Translations under genes and position numbers: made by a program
Assembly: GCA_035063885.1 (NCBI GenBank)
Contig: JAPSFM010000002.1
Coordinates: 1 to 64,000 of the forward strand
Length of the DNA: 64,000 nucleotides
Origin: CAADGY01 sp900696665
GTDB lineage: Bacteria > Acidobacteriota > Terriglobia > Bryobacterales > Bryobacteraceae
Direction of reading: 5' to 3'
Notes under the pieces: generated by a model
Database searches by the model: none
What the model saw: the letters and a program-made list of their open reading frames with translations, nothing else
Told to the model about the DNA's origin: nothing
Part shown: positions 10,101 to 19,508 of the stretch, one piece after another
Layout of the letters: each line of letters begins with the position of its first letter
Numbering within the stretch: the stretch's first letter is position 1

Positions 10101-10598
10101 CACAGGATGAGCGCCGGCGTCAGCTACGATCTGCCGTTCGGCAGAGGCCGCAAGTTCCTCTCCAACCTGCATCCCGTGCTGAACGCGATGATCGGCGGCT
10201 GGATCACCAGCCACATCTACATGTGGAACTCCGGCAGCTTCCTGCGCTTCGGCCAGTTGATTGTAAATGGCGATCCGGTGCTCGACAACCCGACGCGCGA
10301 CAAGTGGTTTAACACCGGAGCCTTCACGGCGCCCCAGGGATACACACCGCGCACGAACCCATATCAGTACGACGGGCTGACGGGTCCCGGGTACTGGAAC
10401 CTGGACAGCACCATCTCCAAGAATTTCCAATTGAACGAACGCTTCCGGATGGAGTTCCGGCTCGAGACCTACAACACGACCAACAGCTTCATGCTGAGCA
10501 ATCCGAGCGTGGACGTTTACAGCTCACTGTTCGGCAGGTCCACAAACCAGGCCAACACCGGCCGCGAAATGCAGTATACGCTGCGTCTACATTTCTAG
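7152..10598 (+). CDS. Oar-like TonB-dependent receptor with N-terminal carboxypeptidase-regulatory-like domain (1)
   Basis: An outer-membrane receptor of 1148 residues. A signal peptide (residues 1 to about 24, ending LAAQ) precedes a carboxypeptidase-regulatory-like beta-sandwich (about 28-110, with the typical VQGFVTDPSQAAIVRAKVTL). A plug domain follows (about 135-250, including NDVLIDGVTI and FGQSAGGVLSLSMKSGTNELHG), then a long beta-barrel ending in the aromatic LRLHF. This architecture is the Oar-like family greatly expanded in Acidobacteriota, thought to import large glycans or peptides. It stands alone on its strand, with a hairpin after the stop. The substrate is unknown. Confidence 0.9.
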   Translation: MRKSCGLKRIVSVSVLLASMLAAQDYRARVQGFVTDPSQAAIVRAKVTLTNVDTGVTVSRVTGEAGQYLFDFVQPGNYKVEVEASGFDRFLQDKITVLTRGDVTVNVVMAVGAVSQAVNVSATALAMEFNTATMSQTVDGRMLKDLPVLARNPFTLALLNPAVVNGYWDISHRNPFFSQSSNGVDIGGNTLGRNDVLIDGVTIVLGSRVGYVPPMDAVQEVAVQQNAVDAEFGQSAGGVLSLSMKSGTNELHGTAYYFGRNPALNAVANSVTHSKNTSRYHIGGGNAGFPIIKNKLFAFASYEQWRSQFPDTAMMTMPTDLERTGDFSQSLNALGGLRTIYDPWSTKLDPVTGAVSRTPFAGNVIPQNRMDPTSVIFMKDVWKANNPGNDITGVYNYKLTFPWWSDYKNWSGRVDYNPNDKWKMYGRYSQFREWESNNNFANSPAFTDRDGGLTATINTAIDAVYTINPTTVLDLRWGITLFGIDYDSPWARMEGGIDGYSKFWPNNPWYKPYMKDMSKFFYPRLTVGSWYSGMTGLWLHKPRKASYQPSMAKYKGRHNMKFGVSLRQEWEHTALPDPWNFTFSATDTADTFISPNTKVSGDPWATFLLGSVGGYSSYSPVILSRENQWAAYFQDDIKFNRNVTLNLGLRYEYESPVYDDEDRYSRYLDLNNPIPEMQSNAPQIPAEARQYNVSYKFNGAWIFADSDNRGVYRAPRNLFLPRIGVAVRLNDQTAIRIGYARYASTVLAIFGPIWSIPQSGFSARTDVQTPLQGIPQATISNPFPTTNPIIMPVGKSLGRYTNLGNNASWVYQNLKPPVNDRFNFSLQRALPFDLRADITYFLNFGHNMQPPANGGGGFYRRDVNMADPQLRYTHKAALDQKVPNPFYQYLTPQLFPGQLRNQPSVSVASLLRPYPQYGSLTEIFQPNFSERYQALQMKVERPFSRGISLTAAYNYNREWTDGYFNDPDIYANKLTRIPAASPRHRMSAGVSYDLPFGRGRKFLSNLHPVLNAMIGGWITSHIYMWNSGSFLRFGQLIVNGDPVLDNPTRDKWFNTGAFTAPQGYTPRTNPYQYDGLTGPGYWNLDSTISKNFQLNERFRMEFRLETYNTTNSFMLSNPSVDVYSSLFGRSTNQANTGREMQYTLRLHF

Positions 10599-10606
10599 TA
10601 AGCCCG

Positions 10607-10627
10607 ATGACCCGTGGAACGGGTCAT
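10607..10627 (+). terminator. Hairpin after TonB receptor gene
   Basis: A perfect 9-base inverted repeat, ATGACCCGT and ACGGGTCAT, with a 3-base loop starts nine bases after the receptor stop codon. There is no T-run after it, so it may end transcription only weakly or protect the 3' end of the mRNA. Confidence 0.5.
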
Positions 10628-10972
10628 TGCAGGCAAGGAACGGGTGCGTGGCGGAGAACTCAGAGATCGTTCTCCTGGGTGGCGACAGTTGCCGCAGGGC
10701 GCGCGAGTTGCGGCTGCCGGCTCGTAAGCTGGACCGCCTACGTCAGACCAGCCTGGTGGCAAGCGATAAGGTTGGGGAATCAAATCGTACGTATTGAGCG
10801 TTTTCTCCGCATCCGCCAGCGTTAGTTCCGGCAAATCGCAGTAACAGCGCGCGGGGGATCGAAGCCGTTTATCTTCACTACTTTACAGCGTTGCAGGCGG
10901 GACGTGCGATCTTAGATCGATCCGTCTCTCAGGTTGACGCCGTATTCGATCCATGTCTTCAGGCAGCACATC
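10628..10972 (+). other. Intergenic region, 345 bases, no gene seen
   Basis: Between the hairpin and the ArsR-type gene I see no convincing coding frame. A TTG at 10934 would extend the ArsR frame by 13 residues into this stretch. Confidence 0.5.
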
Positions 10973-11284
10973 ATGTGCGTCCACCCCTGGCAGTTTCCAT
11001 ACGAGCGGGAGACGCTCGATCTGCTGCGGGATGGACCGAAGGCCACCGGCGAGTTGTGCGGGCATTTCGACAGCCTCGAACAGTGCACGGTGATGCAGCA
11101 TCTCCGTGTGTTGGAAGCGGCGGACCTGATCCTTGTTAAGCGCCAAGGGCGGCAGCAGCGGAACTACATCCACGCGCTTCCGATCAAAGAGATTTCCGAG
11201 CGGTGGATCAGTCAGTACTCGGTGAGTGCAGTGGATCTGCTGGCACGCATGAAGCTGCAGATGGGAGGAGGGGGAGGAGGGTGA
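10973..11284 (+). CDS. Small ArsR-type winged-helix transcriptional regulator
   Basis: A 103-residue DNA-binding protein. The winged helix is seen as ETLDLLRDGPKATGELC, then CTVMQHLRVLEAADLILVKR (recognition helix and wing), then a helix with RWISQYSVSAVDLLARMKLQ. This resembles the ArsR subgroup often found beside SRPBCC proteins. The usual leading VFKALADPTRR segment is poorly conserved (PWQFPYERETLD), and the protein ends in six glycines. ATG at 10973 is chosen; TTG at 10934 is in frame too. Metal-binding cysteine pairs of classical ArsR are not evident. It ends 65 bases before clpB, so it may act on that promoter (inference). Confidence 0.7.
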   Translation: MCVHPWQFPYERETLDLLRDGPKATGELCGHFDSLEQCTVMQHLRVLEAADLILVKRQGRQQRNYIHALPIKEISERWISQYSVSAVDLLARMKLQMGGGGGG

Positions 11285-11289
11285 CGCAG

Positions 11290-11323
11290 TTGACAGGGCT
11301 AACCTATCAGCGATATGCTGATA
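11290..11323 (+). promoter_or_regulatory. Candidate clpB promoter overlapped by a perfect inverted repeat
   Basis: TTGACA at 11290-11295 and TATGCT at 11314-11319 are 18 bases apart and could be a housekeeping promoter. A perfect inverted repeat, TATCAGC and GCTGATA separated by GATAT, spans 11305-11323 and covers the -10 box, as expected for a repressor site. The outer CTATCA (11304-11309) is repeated as TGATAG at 11329-11334. It does not match the CIRCE or HAIR consensus. Confidence 0.5.
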
Positions 11324-11349
11324 TAAGTTGATAGAGGGATACTAAACTT

Positions 11350-13971
<2,622 letters not shown>

Positions 13972-14048
13972 CGCCTGATCCGGTGGGTTCTTTGATACCC
14001 ACCAGCAATTGCACGCGTCTAAACAGAGGAAGGAAGAGAGAAAAGTTC

Positions 14049-15482
14049 ATGAGATCGATGATGTTCAATTCTGTTTCCTGCGCTCTCGCGACGGCCGTGT
14101 TGATGGCCGCTCCCGTCTATGCGCAGAAAGGTGCAATCCAGGAGAGTTACGCTGCTGTAGTCAAAAAGGCTCTTCCAGCGGTCGTCAACATATCGACGTC
14201 GCGTATCGTACGCACGCCGAGAGGCGGTGAACTGCCGCAACTGCCCGACTTTTTCGATTTCTTTGGCTTCGGGCGCCCGGGGCGTGAGTTCGAACCGGCG
14301 CCCGCACCGCGCGAGCGGCGCGCACAGAGCCTGGGTTCGGGCGTCGTAGTATCGGGCGACGGATACATCCTGACGAATAACCATGTAGTGGAGGAAGCGG
14401 CGGATATTACGGTTGCTTTTGACGACCGGCGCGAGTTCACCGCCAAGCTGATCGGTGGTGATGCCCTGAGCGACATTGCCCTGCTGAAGGTGGAGGGAAC
14501 CGGTTTCGCAACCCTGCCGATGGGCAACTCCGACTCTATCCAGGCGGGCGATATCTGCCTCGCCATCGGCAACCCCTTCGGGCTGAAATCGACCGTCACG
14601 ATGGGAATCATCAGCGCCACCGGGCGTGGAGGCCTCGGAATTGAAACGTACGAGGATTTTATCCAGACCGACGCGGCCATAAACCCCGGGAACTCCGGCG
14701 GCGCGCTGATCAACACACGGGGCGAACTGATCGGAATCAACACGGCGATACTTTCGCGCACCGGCGGAAACCAGGGGATCGGATTTGCGATTCCGATCAA
14801 CATGGCCAGGGACATCATGGCACAGATCCGCGACACGGGTAAGGTCTCGCGAGGTTATATGGGGGCCGGCATTCAGGATCTGACACCGGAACTGGCCAAG
14901 GCCTTCGGCCTATCGAGCACGAACGGTGTGGCCATTACGCAAGTTGAGGAAGGCAGTCCCGCCGAGCGGGGTGGGTTGCGCCCGGGCGACGTGGTCGTAG
15001 CAGTGAATGGAAACACGGTAAAGACAGCGAATGAGCTCCGCCTTCGTATATCCGGAACAAAACCCGGGGAGACTGTAAAGCTCGGTGTACAGCGTGAAGG
15101 CAAGCCTGTCACGCTGGCGGTAACGTTGAAGCAGCTTCCAGCACAACGCGGAGACGAAGAGAGCGGCCCCAGTGGAGGTGAGCAGAGCGCCCTCGAAGGT
15201 CTGTCGGTAGATGAGTTAACGCCGCAAATCGCACGGCAGCTTGGCCTCAGCCCCGAGGTGAAGGGCGTCGTGGTGACAAGGGTCGATCCTTCGAGCAATG
15301 CTGCCGCTTCGGGTCTGGTGCGCGGCGACGTCATCCAATCTGTGAACCGTCAGCCGGTGACCAGCGTGGCCGAGTTCCGGAAGCTGTTCAACTCCACCGC
15401 GAGCCAGTCCGTCGTGCTTCTGGTGAACCGGCGCGGCGCCACGCGGTTTGTAGTGGTCCGGCCGCAGGGCCGGAATCGCTAA
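14049..15482 (+). CDS. Periplasmic Do/HtrA-family serine protease (DegP/DegQ-like)
   Basis: A periplasmic protease and chaperone for misfolded envelope proteins. The frame is open from 13968, but ATG at 14049 is preceded by GGAAGGAAGAGAG and gives a clean signal peptide ending in PVYAQ. In this 477-residue form the catalytic triad is His112 (TNNHVV), Asp142 (SDIALLKV) and Ser216 (NPGNSGGAL). Two PDZ domains follow, about 265-360 and 385-475, as in DegP/DegQ. It lies 77 bases after clpB and ahead of hsp20 and lon, consistent with a shared stress role. DegP and DegQ cannot be told apart by eye. Confidence 0.93.
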   Translation: MRSMMFNSVSCALATAVLMAAPVYAQKGAIQESYAAVVKKALPAVVNISTSRIVRTPRGGELPQLPDFFDFFGFGRPGREFEPAPAPRERRAQSLGSGVVVSGDGYILTNNHVVEEAADITVAFDDRREFTAKLIGGDALSDIALLKVEGTGFATLPMGNSDSIQAGDICLAIGNPFGLKSTVTMGIISATGRGGLGIETYEDFIQTDAAINPGNSGGALINTRGELIGINTAILSRTGGNQGIGFAIPINMARDIMAQIRDTGKVSRGYMGAGIQDLTPELAKAFGLSSTNGVAITQVEEGSPAERGGLRPGDVVVAVNGNTVKTANELRLRISGTKPGETVKLGVQREGKPVTLAVTLKQLPAQRGDEESGPSGGEQSALEGLSVDELTPQIARQLGLSPEVKGVVVTRVDPSSNAAASGLVRGDVIQSVNRQPVTSVAEFRKLFNSTASQSVVLLVNRRGATRFVVVRPQGRNR

Positions 15483-15605
15483 TGTCACGACCGCTTGCTC
15501 ACACGCGCGGCTCAGTAAAACCGTTATTTCTGATCCGCGACGGTCACGGAGCGGTGGTGCGCGTGAAACGAACAATACGGCCAATCTTGGAGACGGGACA
15601 CTAAG

Positions 15606-15971
15606 ATGTCGAATTATATGCGGCAGTCCGTTTTCTTTCCGCAGCGCTATGCGGAAGGTGTTTGGCGTCCGGCAGCCGATATCTACCGGACACAGACCGG
15701 TTGGATTCTGAAGTTCGATCTTGCCGGTGTCAGGCCGGAAGACATCCTGGTGCAGATCTTCGGATGCCGTGTTTCGGTGAGCGGTGTACGGCGTGATTGG
15801 GTTCTTGAGGAAGGCTGCACCTACTACTGCATGGAAATTTCATACAGCAGCTTCGAACGGACCGTTGATCTGCCATCCGAACTCCACGGTGCGCAGTGGG
15901 CCGTGGAGTTCCTGCACGGGTTTGTTCTGGTTCGTTTGGACCTGACAGGAGAAAACTGTGAACGAAAATAG
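15606..15971 (+). CDS. Small heat-shock protein (Hsp20/alpha-crystallin domain)
   Basis: An ATP-independent holdase of 121 residues. The alpha-crystallin domain runs from WRPAADIYRTQTGWILKFDLAGVR-type strands near residue 20 through SSFERTVDLPSEL (about 79-91) to the last strand FVLVRLDL. The protein ends right after this strand with TGENCERK, so the C-terminal I-x-I motif that normally links dimers into large oligomers is missing. Its end overlaps the lon start by 14 bases, so translation of the two is probably coupled. With the I-x-I tail absent, it may form only small assemblies (inference). Confidence 0.85.
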   Translation: MSNYMRQSVFFPQRYAEGVWRPAADIYRTQTGWILKFDLAGVRPEDILVQIFGCRVSVSGVRRDWVLEEGCTYYCMEISYSSFERTVDLPSELHGAQWAVEFLHGFVLVRLDLTGENCERK

Positions 15972-18315
15972 CGAAAACGTTCAGATCTTGCCGGTACTAC
16001 CGCTGAAGAATACGGTGTTGTTTCCGTTCCTGCTGATGCCCCTGTCAGTGGGCCGGCCGCATTCGATCGGAGCCGTTGAGGCTGCCCTGGCGACCGAAGG
16101 CAAGGAAATTGTCGTTGTATCGCAGAAAGACCCATCGGTGGACACACCGGGTCAGGACGAGCTTTACACCATTGGAACCAGGGCTGTAGTGCGGAAGATG
16201 TCCCGGCCGAATGAGGAATCGATGGAACTGCTGGTGCTGGGCGGCGAGCGCGTTGTGCTCATCAAGCTGGAGCAGAGCGAACCGTACATAACGGGGCGTG
16301 TACGGCCCTACCCGCTGCCGGAAGATGGAGGCCCGGAAGTCGAAGCGTTGCACCGGTCCATTGTCGAACTCGCTGGAAAAGCCATCTCCCTCGCGCAACC
16401 GCAGGCTACGCCGGAGATCACGCGTCTGCTGGCGGGTGCTGACGACCCTCTGCGTGTCGTGTACATGCTGGCCTCCATGTTCAGCCTGGACCTGGATAAA
16501 GAGCAGGCGCTGCTCGAAGCGCAGACCAGACTCGACGCACTGCGGTTGATGCACTCCTATCTCAATCACGAAGTGCAGGTGCTCGAGCTGCGCACGCAAA
16601 TCGCATCAAGCGCACGCAGCGAAATGAGCAAGGAGCAGCGGGAGTACCTGCTGCGGCAGCAGATGCGCGCCATTCAGCAGGAACTCGGCGAGAAAAACCC
16701 GGAACAGGCCGACATCGATTTGCTGCGCGAGCGGTTCGAAAAAACGGAGCTTCCGGAGGAGATTCGCAAGGAAGTCGAACGGGAATTGTCGCGGCTGGAG
16801 CGGCTGCCCGGCGCCTCACCGGAATACCACGTCTCACGGACCTACATAGATCTCGTACTCGAGATGCCCTGGAAAACCAGCACGGAGGATCATCTCGATA
16901 TCGCCCGTGCCCGCGAGGTCCTGGACGAGGACCACTTCAACCTCAAAGAAGTGAAAGAGCGCATTCTGGAGCACCTGGGCGTTCTGAAGCTCAATCCGGG
17001 TGCAAAAGCACCGATCCTGTGCTTTGTTGGGCCTCCTGGAACCGGAAAGACATCGCTCGGTCAATCGGTGGCGCGTGCGCTGGGCCGTAAGTTCGAGCGG
17101 ATGAGCCTGGGCGGCATGCACGATGAATCCGAGCTTCGCGGCCATCGCCGTACGTATATCGGAGCCATGCCCGGAAGGCTCATCCAGTCGGTGCGGCGCG
17201 CGAGTTCTAACAACCCGGTGATTCTGCTCGACGAGGTCGATAAACTCGGCCGCGATTTCCGGGGAGATCCGGCGGCGGCGTTGCTTGAGATCCTCGACCC
17301 CGAGCAGAACAAGAACTTCCGGGACAACTATCTCGATCTGCCGTTCGATCTGTCGAAGGTGTTCTTCATTACCACGGCGAATACGTTGGACACAATTCCC
17401 CGCCCCCTGCTCGACCGCATGGAGATTCTTCGGCTGTCGGGTTATAGCGAAGAGGAAAAGATCGAGATCGCGCGGCGGTATTTGATTCCGAGGCAGCTCA
17501 AAGAAGCCGGCCTCACGGAAGCCCAACTCAATTTCACGGATGAAGGCCTGCGGGCCATTATCTCCGGCTATACCCGGGAAGCGGGTTTGAGGCGACTGGA
17601 GCAGGCGATCGGACGTGTAGCGCGCAAGGCCGCGTTGCGGGTCGCCGAAGGCAATGAGGCTCCGCTTACCGTGCGGCCAGAGGACCTTTACGAAATGCTG
17701 GGCTCACAGATGTTCACTCCCGAACAAGCCCGGAAAGAATTGGTCCCGGGTGTCGCTACGGGCCTCGCCTGGACGGAGAGCGGCGGTGACGTGCTGTATC
17801 TCGAAGCTACTCTGCTGCCCGACGGTAAAGGGCTGACACTGACGGGGCAGCTTGGTGAGGTCATGCAGGAATCCGCGCGGGCGGCACAGAGCTATGTCTG
17901 GTCGCATGCAGAGGAACTCGGCATCGACCACGCATTGTTCAAAGACGCGGGCGTGCATCTGCATGTGCCCGCCGGAGCTATTCCCAAGGATGGTCCGTCG
18001 GCCGGTGTGACAGCGGTCGTGGCGCTTGCCTCGATGTACAGCAAATGCCCGGTTCGCAAGGATACGGCGATGACCGGTGAAATCACGCTCTCCGGCCTTG
18101 TGCTGCCGGTCGGCGGTGTGAAAGAGAAGGCACTGGCGGCACGGCGCGCCGGTATTAAGCGTGTCGTTCTGCCAAAAGCCAACGAAAAGGATCTGCGCGA
18201 ACTGCCGGAAAACGTTCGCAACGAGATCGAATTCATTCCAGTCGAGAAAATCGAAGACGTGCTTTTGAACACGATTCCAGCTTTATCGGATCGTCTCGCG
18301 TTCACCACACAATAA
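15958..18315 (+). CDS. lon: ATP-dependent protease Lon
   Basis: A cytosolic AAA+ protease of 785 residues degrading damaged and regulatory proteins. The N-terminal LON substrate domain begins with ILPVLPLKNTVLFP. Walker A is GPPGTGKT at 358-365 and Walker B is near ILLDEVDKL. The proteolytic domain holds the Ser681 (DGPSAGVTA) and Lys724 (GGVKEKA) dyad, 43 residues apart as in E. coli Lon. It starts with GTG inside the hsp20 gene behind an AGGAGAAAA site. A hairpin follows the stop. All catalytic residues are present, so it should be active. Confidence 0.97.
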   Translation: MNENSENVQILPVLPLKNTVLFPFLLMPLSVGRPHSIGAVEAALATEGKEIVVVSQKDPSVDTPGQDELYTIGTRAVVRKMSRPNEESMELLVLGGERVVLIKLEQSEPYITGRVRPYPLPEDGGPEVEALHRSIVELAGKAISLAQPQATPEITRLLAGADDPLRVVYMLASMFSLDLDKEQALLEAQTRLDALRLMHSYLNHEVQVLELRTQIASSARSEMSKEQREYLLRQQMRAIQQELGEKNPEQADIDLLRERFEKTELPEEIRKEVERELSRLERLPGASPEYHVSRTYIDLVLEMPWKTSTEDHLDIARAREVLDEDHFNLKEVKERILEHLGVLKLNPGAKAPILCFVGPPGTGKTSLGQSVARALGRKFERMSLGGMHDESELRGHRRTYIGAMPGRLIQSVRRASSNNPVILLDEVDKLGRDFRGDPAAALLEILDPEQNKNFRDNYLDLPFDLSKVFFITTANTLDTIPRPLLDRMEILRLSGYSEEEKIEIARRYLIPRQLKEAGLTEAQLNFTDEGLRAIISGYTREAGLRRLEQAIGRVARKAALRVAEGNEAPLTVRPEDLYEMLGSQMFTPEQARKELVPGVATGLAWTESGGDVLYLEATLLPDGKGLTLTGQLGEVMQESARAAQSYVWSHAEELGIDHALFKDAGVHLHVPAGAIPKDGPSAGVTAVVALASMYSKCPVRKDTAMTGEITLSGLVLPVGGVKEKALAARRAGIKRVVLPKANEKDLRELPENVRNEIEFIPVEKIEDVLLNTIPALSDRLAFTTQ

Positions 18316-18318
18316 TTC

Positions 18319-18337
18319 CAGACCGCCGCGCGGTCTG
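18319..18337 (+). terminator. Hairpin terminator after lon
   Basis: A perfect 8-base inverted repeat, CAGACCGC and GCGGTCTG, with a 3-base loop begins three bases after the lon stop codon. It probably ends the stress-protein transcript. No clear T-run follows. Confidence 0.6.
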
Positions 18338-18359
18338 CAGATGGGGCAAAATCGGGGCT

Positions 18360-19508
18360 ATGCGGAGTCTGCTTCTGCTGGGATCTTTTTTCCTGCCGCT
18401 GGTGGCCGGGGTGCGGTTTCAAGCCCAGGAAATCGCCACAGAATTCGGCGTGACGTACGCCGTGGCCATAGCGGATGTGAATCGCGACGGAAAGCCCGAT
18501 ATCGTCGCGATCAATCCCACCCGGGTTGTCTGGTTCGAAAACCCGTCCTGGACCAGGCACATTATCCTGGATGGCGCTACCAAAAAGGACAACGTATGCA
18601 TTGCACCCCACGACATTGACGGCGATGGATACGTCGATTTCGCAGTGGGCGCCGACTGGCAGCCTGTGAATACCAAGGCGGGCGGAAGCTTGCAATGGAT
18701 CCAGCGGCGCGCCGCGCACGACGTTGGGCTGTGGAGCCTGATCCCGATCGCGGAAGAACCCACACTGCACCGTATCCGGTGGGGTGATGTGGACGGCGAC
18801 GGAAGGGCGGAACTCATCGTCGCGCCTCTGCACGGACGCGGCAACCAAAGGCCTGACTGGAACGGGCAGGGCGCCCGAATACTGGTATTTAGAATTCCGG
18901 GGAATCCCGCGAGCGATCCTTGGCCGGTGGAGGTGGCAGACGACTCGCTGCACATCGTCCATAACTTTCTTGTCACCGATTTCGATGCCGATGGCCGCGA
19001 CGATCTGGTTACCGCCAGCCGCGAAGGCGTGCACGTTCTGGCGCGAAAGAACGGCGGGAATTGGCGGAAGACCCGAATCGGCGAAGGCTCTCCTGGTGAA
19101 ATCAAGCTGGGCCGCTCAGGCGGCAAGCGTGTGCTGGCGACGGTAGAGCCCTGGCACGGAAACTCGGTTGTGATCTATTCCGAGCCCGGCAACGGAGACA
19201 CGTTGTGGCCGCGCACGGTTATTGAAGATCAACTCCAGCAGGCACACGCGCTCGGATGGGGAGATTTCGACGGTGACGGCGACGACGAGTTGGCCGTAGG
19301 CTGGCGCGAAGGCGCGTTTGGCGTAGCGATGTACAAGCGTGGCAGCAGGGAACGGTTCGAAAAGATCATGGTTGACGAAGGCGGGATGGCGGCGGAGGAC
19401 CTGCTGGCCGCCGACCTCGATGGTGACGGCCGGCCGGAAATTGTTGCCGGCGGCAGAAAGACAGCGAACATCAGGATCTACTGGAATGTGGCGGGCCGTC
19501 ACAAATAG
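18360..19508 (+). CDS. Secreted FG-GAP/VCBS repeat protein
   Basis: A 382-residue exported protein, signal peptide about 1-20, otherwise made of repeats that fold as a beta-propeller. At least six calcium-binding loops of the D-x-D-x-D-G type are visible: DVNRDGKPD, DIDGDGYVD, DVDGDGRAE, DFDADGRDD, DFDGDGDDE and DLDGDGRPE. Such proteins occur on the cell surface or in the periplasm, often near carbohydrate or sulfatase genes, but no enzymatic residues are evident. Its last 10 bases overlap the 3' end of the convergent DUF2339 gene. Confidence 0.85.
   Translation: MRSLLLLGSFFLPLVAGVRFQAQEIATEFGVTYAVAIADVNRDGKPDIVAINPTRVVWFENPSWTRHIILDGATKKDNVCIAPHDIDGDGYVDFAVGADWQPVNTKAGGSLQWIQRRAAHDVGLWSLIPIAEEPTLHRIRWGDVDGDGRAELIVAPLHGRGNQRPDWNGQGARILVFRIPGNPASDPWPVEVADDSLHIVHNFLVTDFDADGRDDLVTASREGVHVLARKNGGNWRKTRIGEGSPGEIKLGRSGGKRVLATVEPWHGNSVVIYSEPGNGDTLWPRTVIEDQLQQAHALGWGDFDGDGDDELAVGWREGAFGVAMYKRGSRERFEKIMVDEGGMAAEDLLAADLDGDGRPEIVAGGRKTANIRIYWNVAGRHK

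Noticed and set aside
9144..10430. 428-codon minus-strand frame inside TonB receptor 1
   Set aside because: Antisense of a well-conserved barrel region with no domain of its own.
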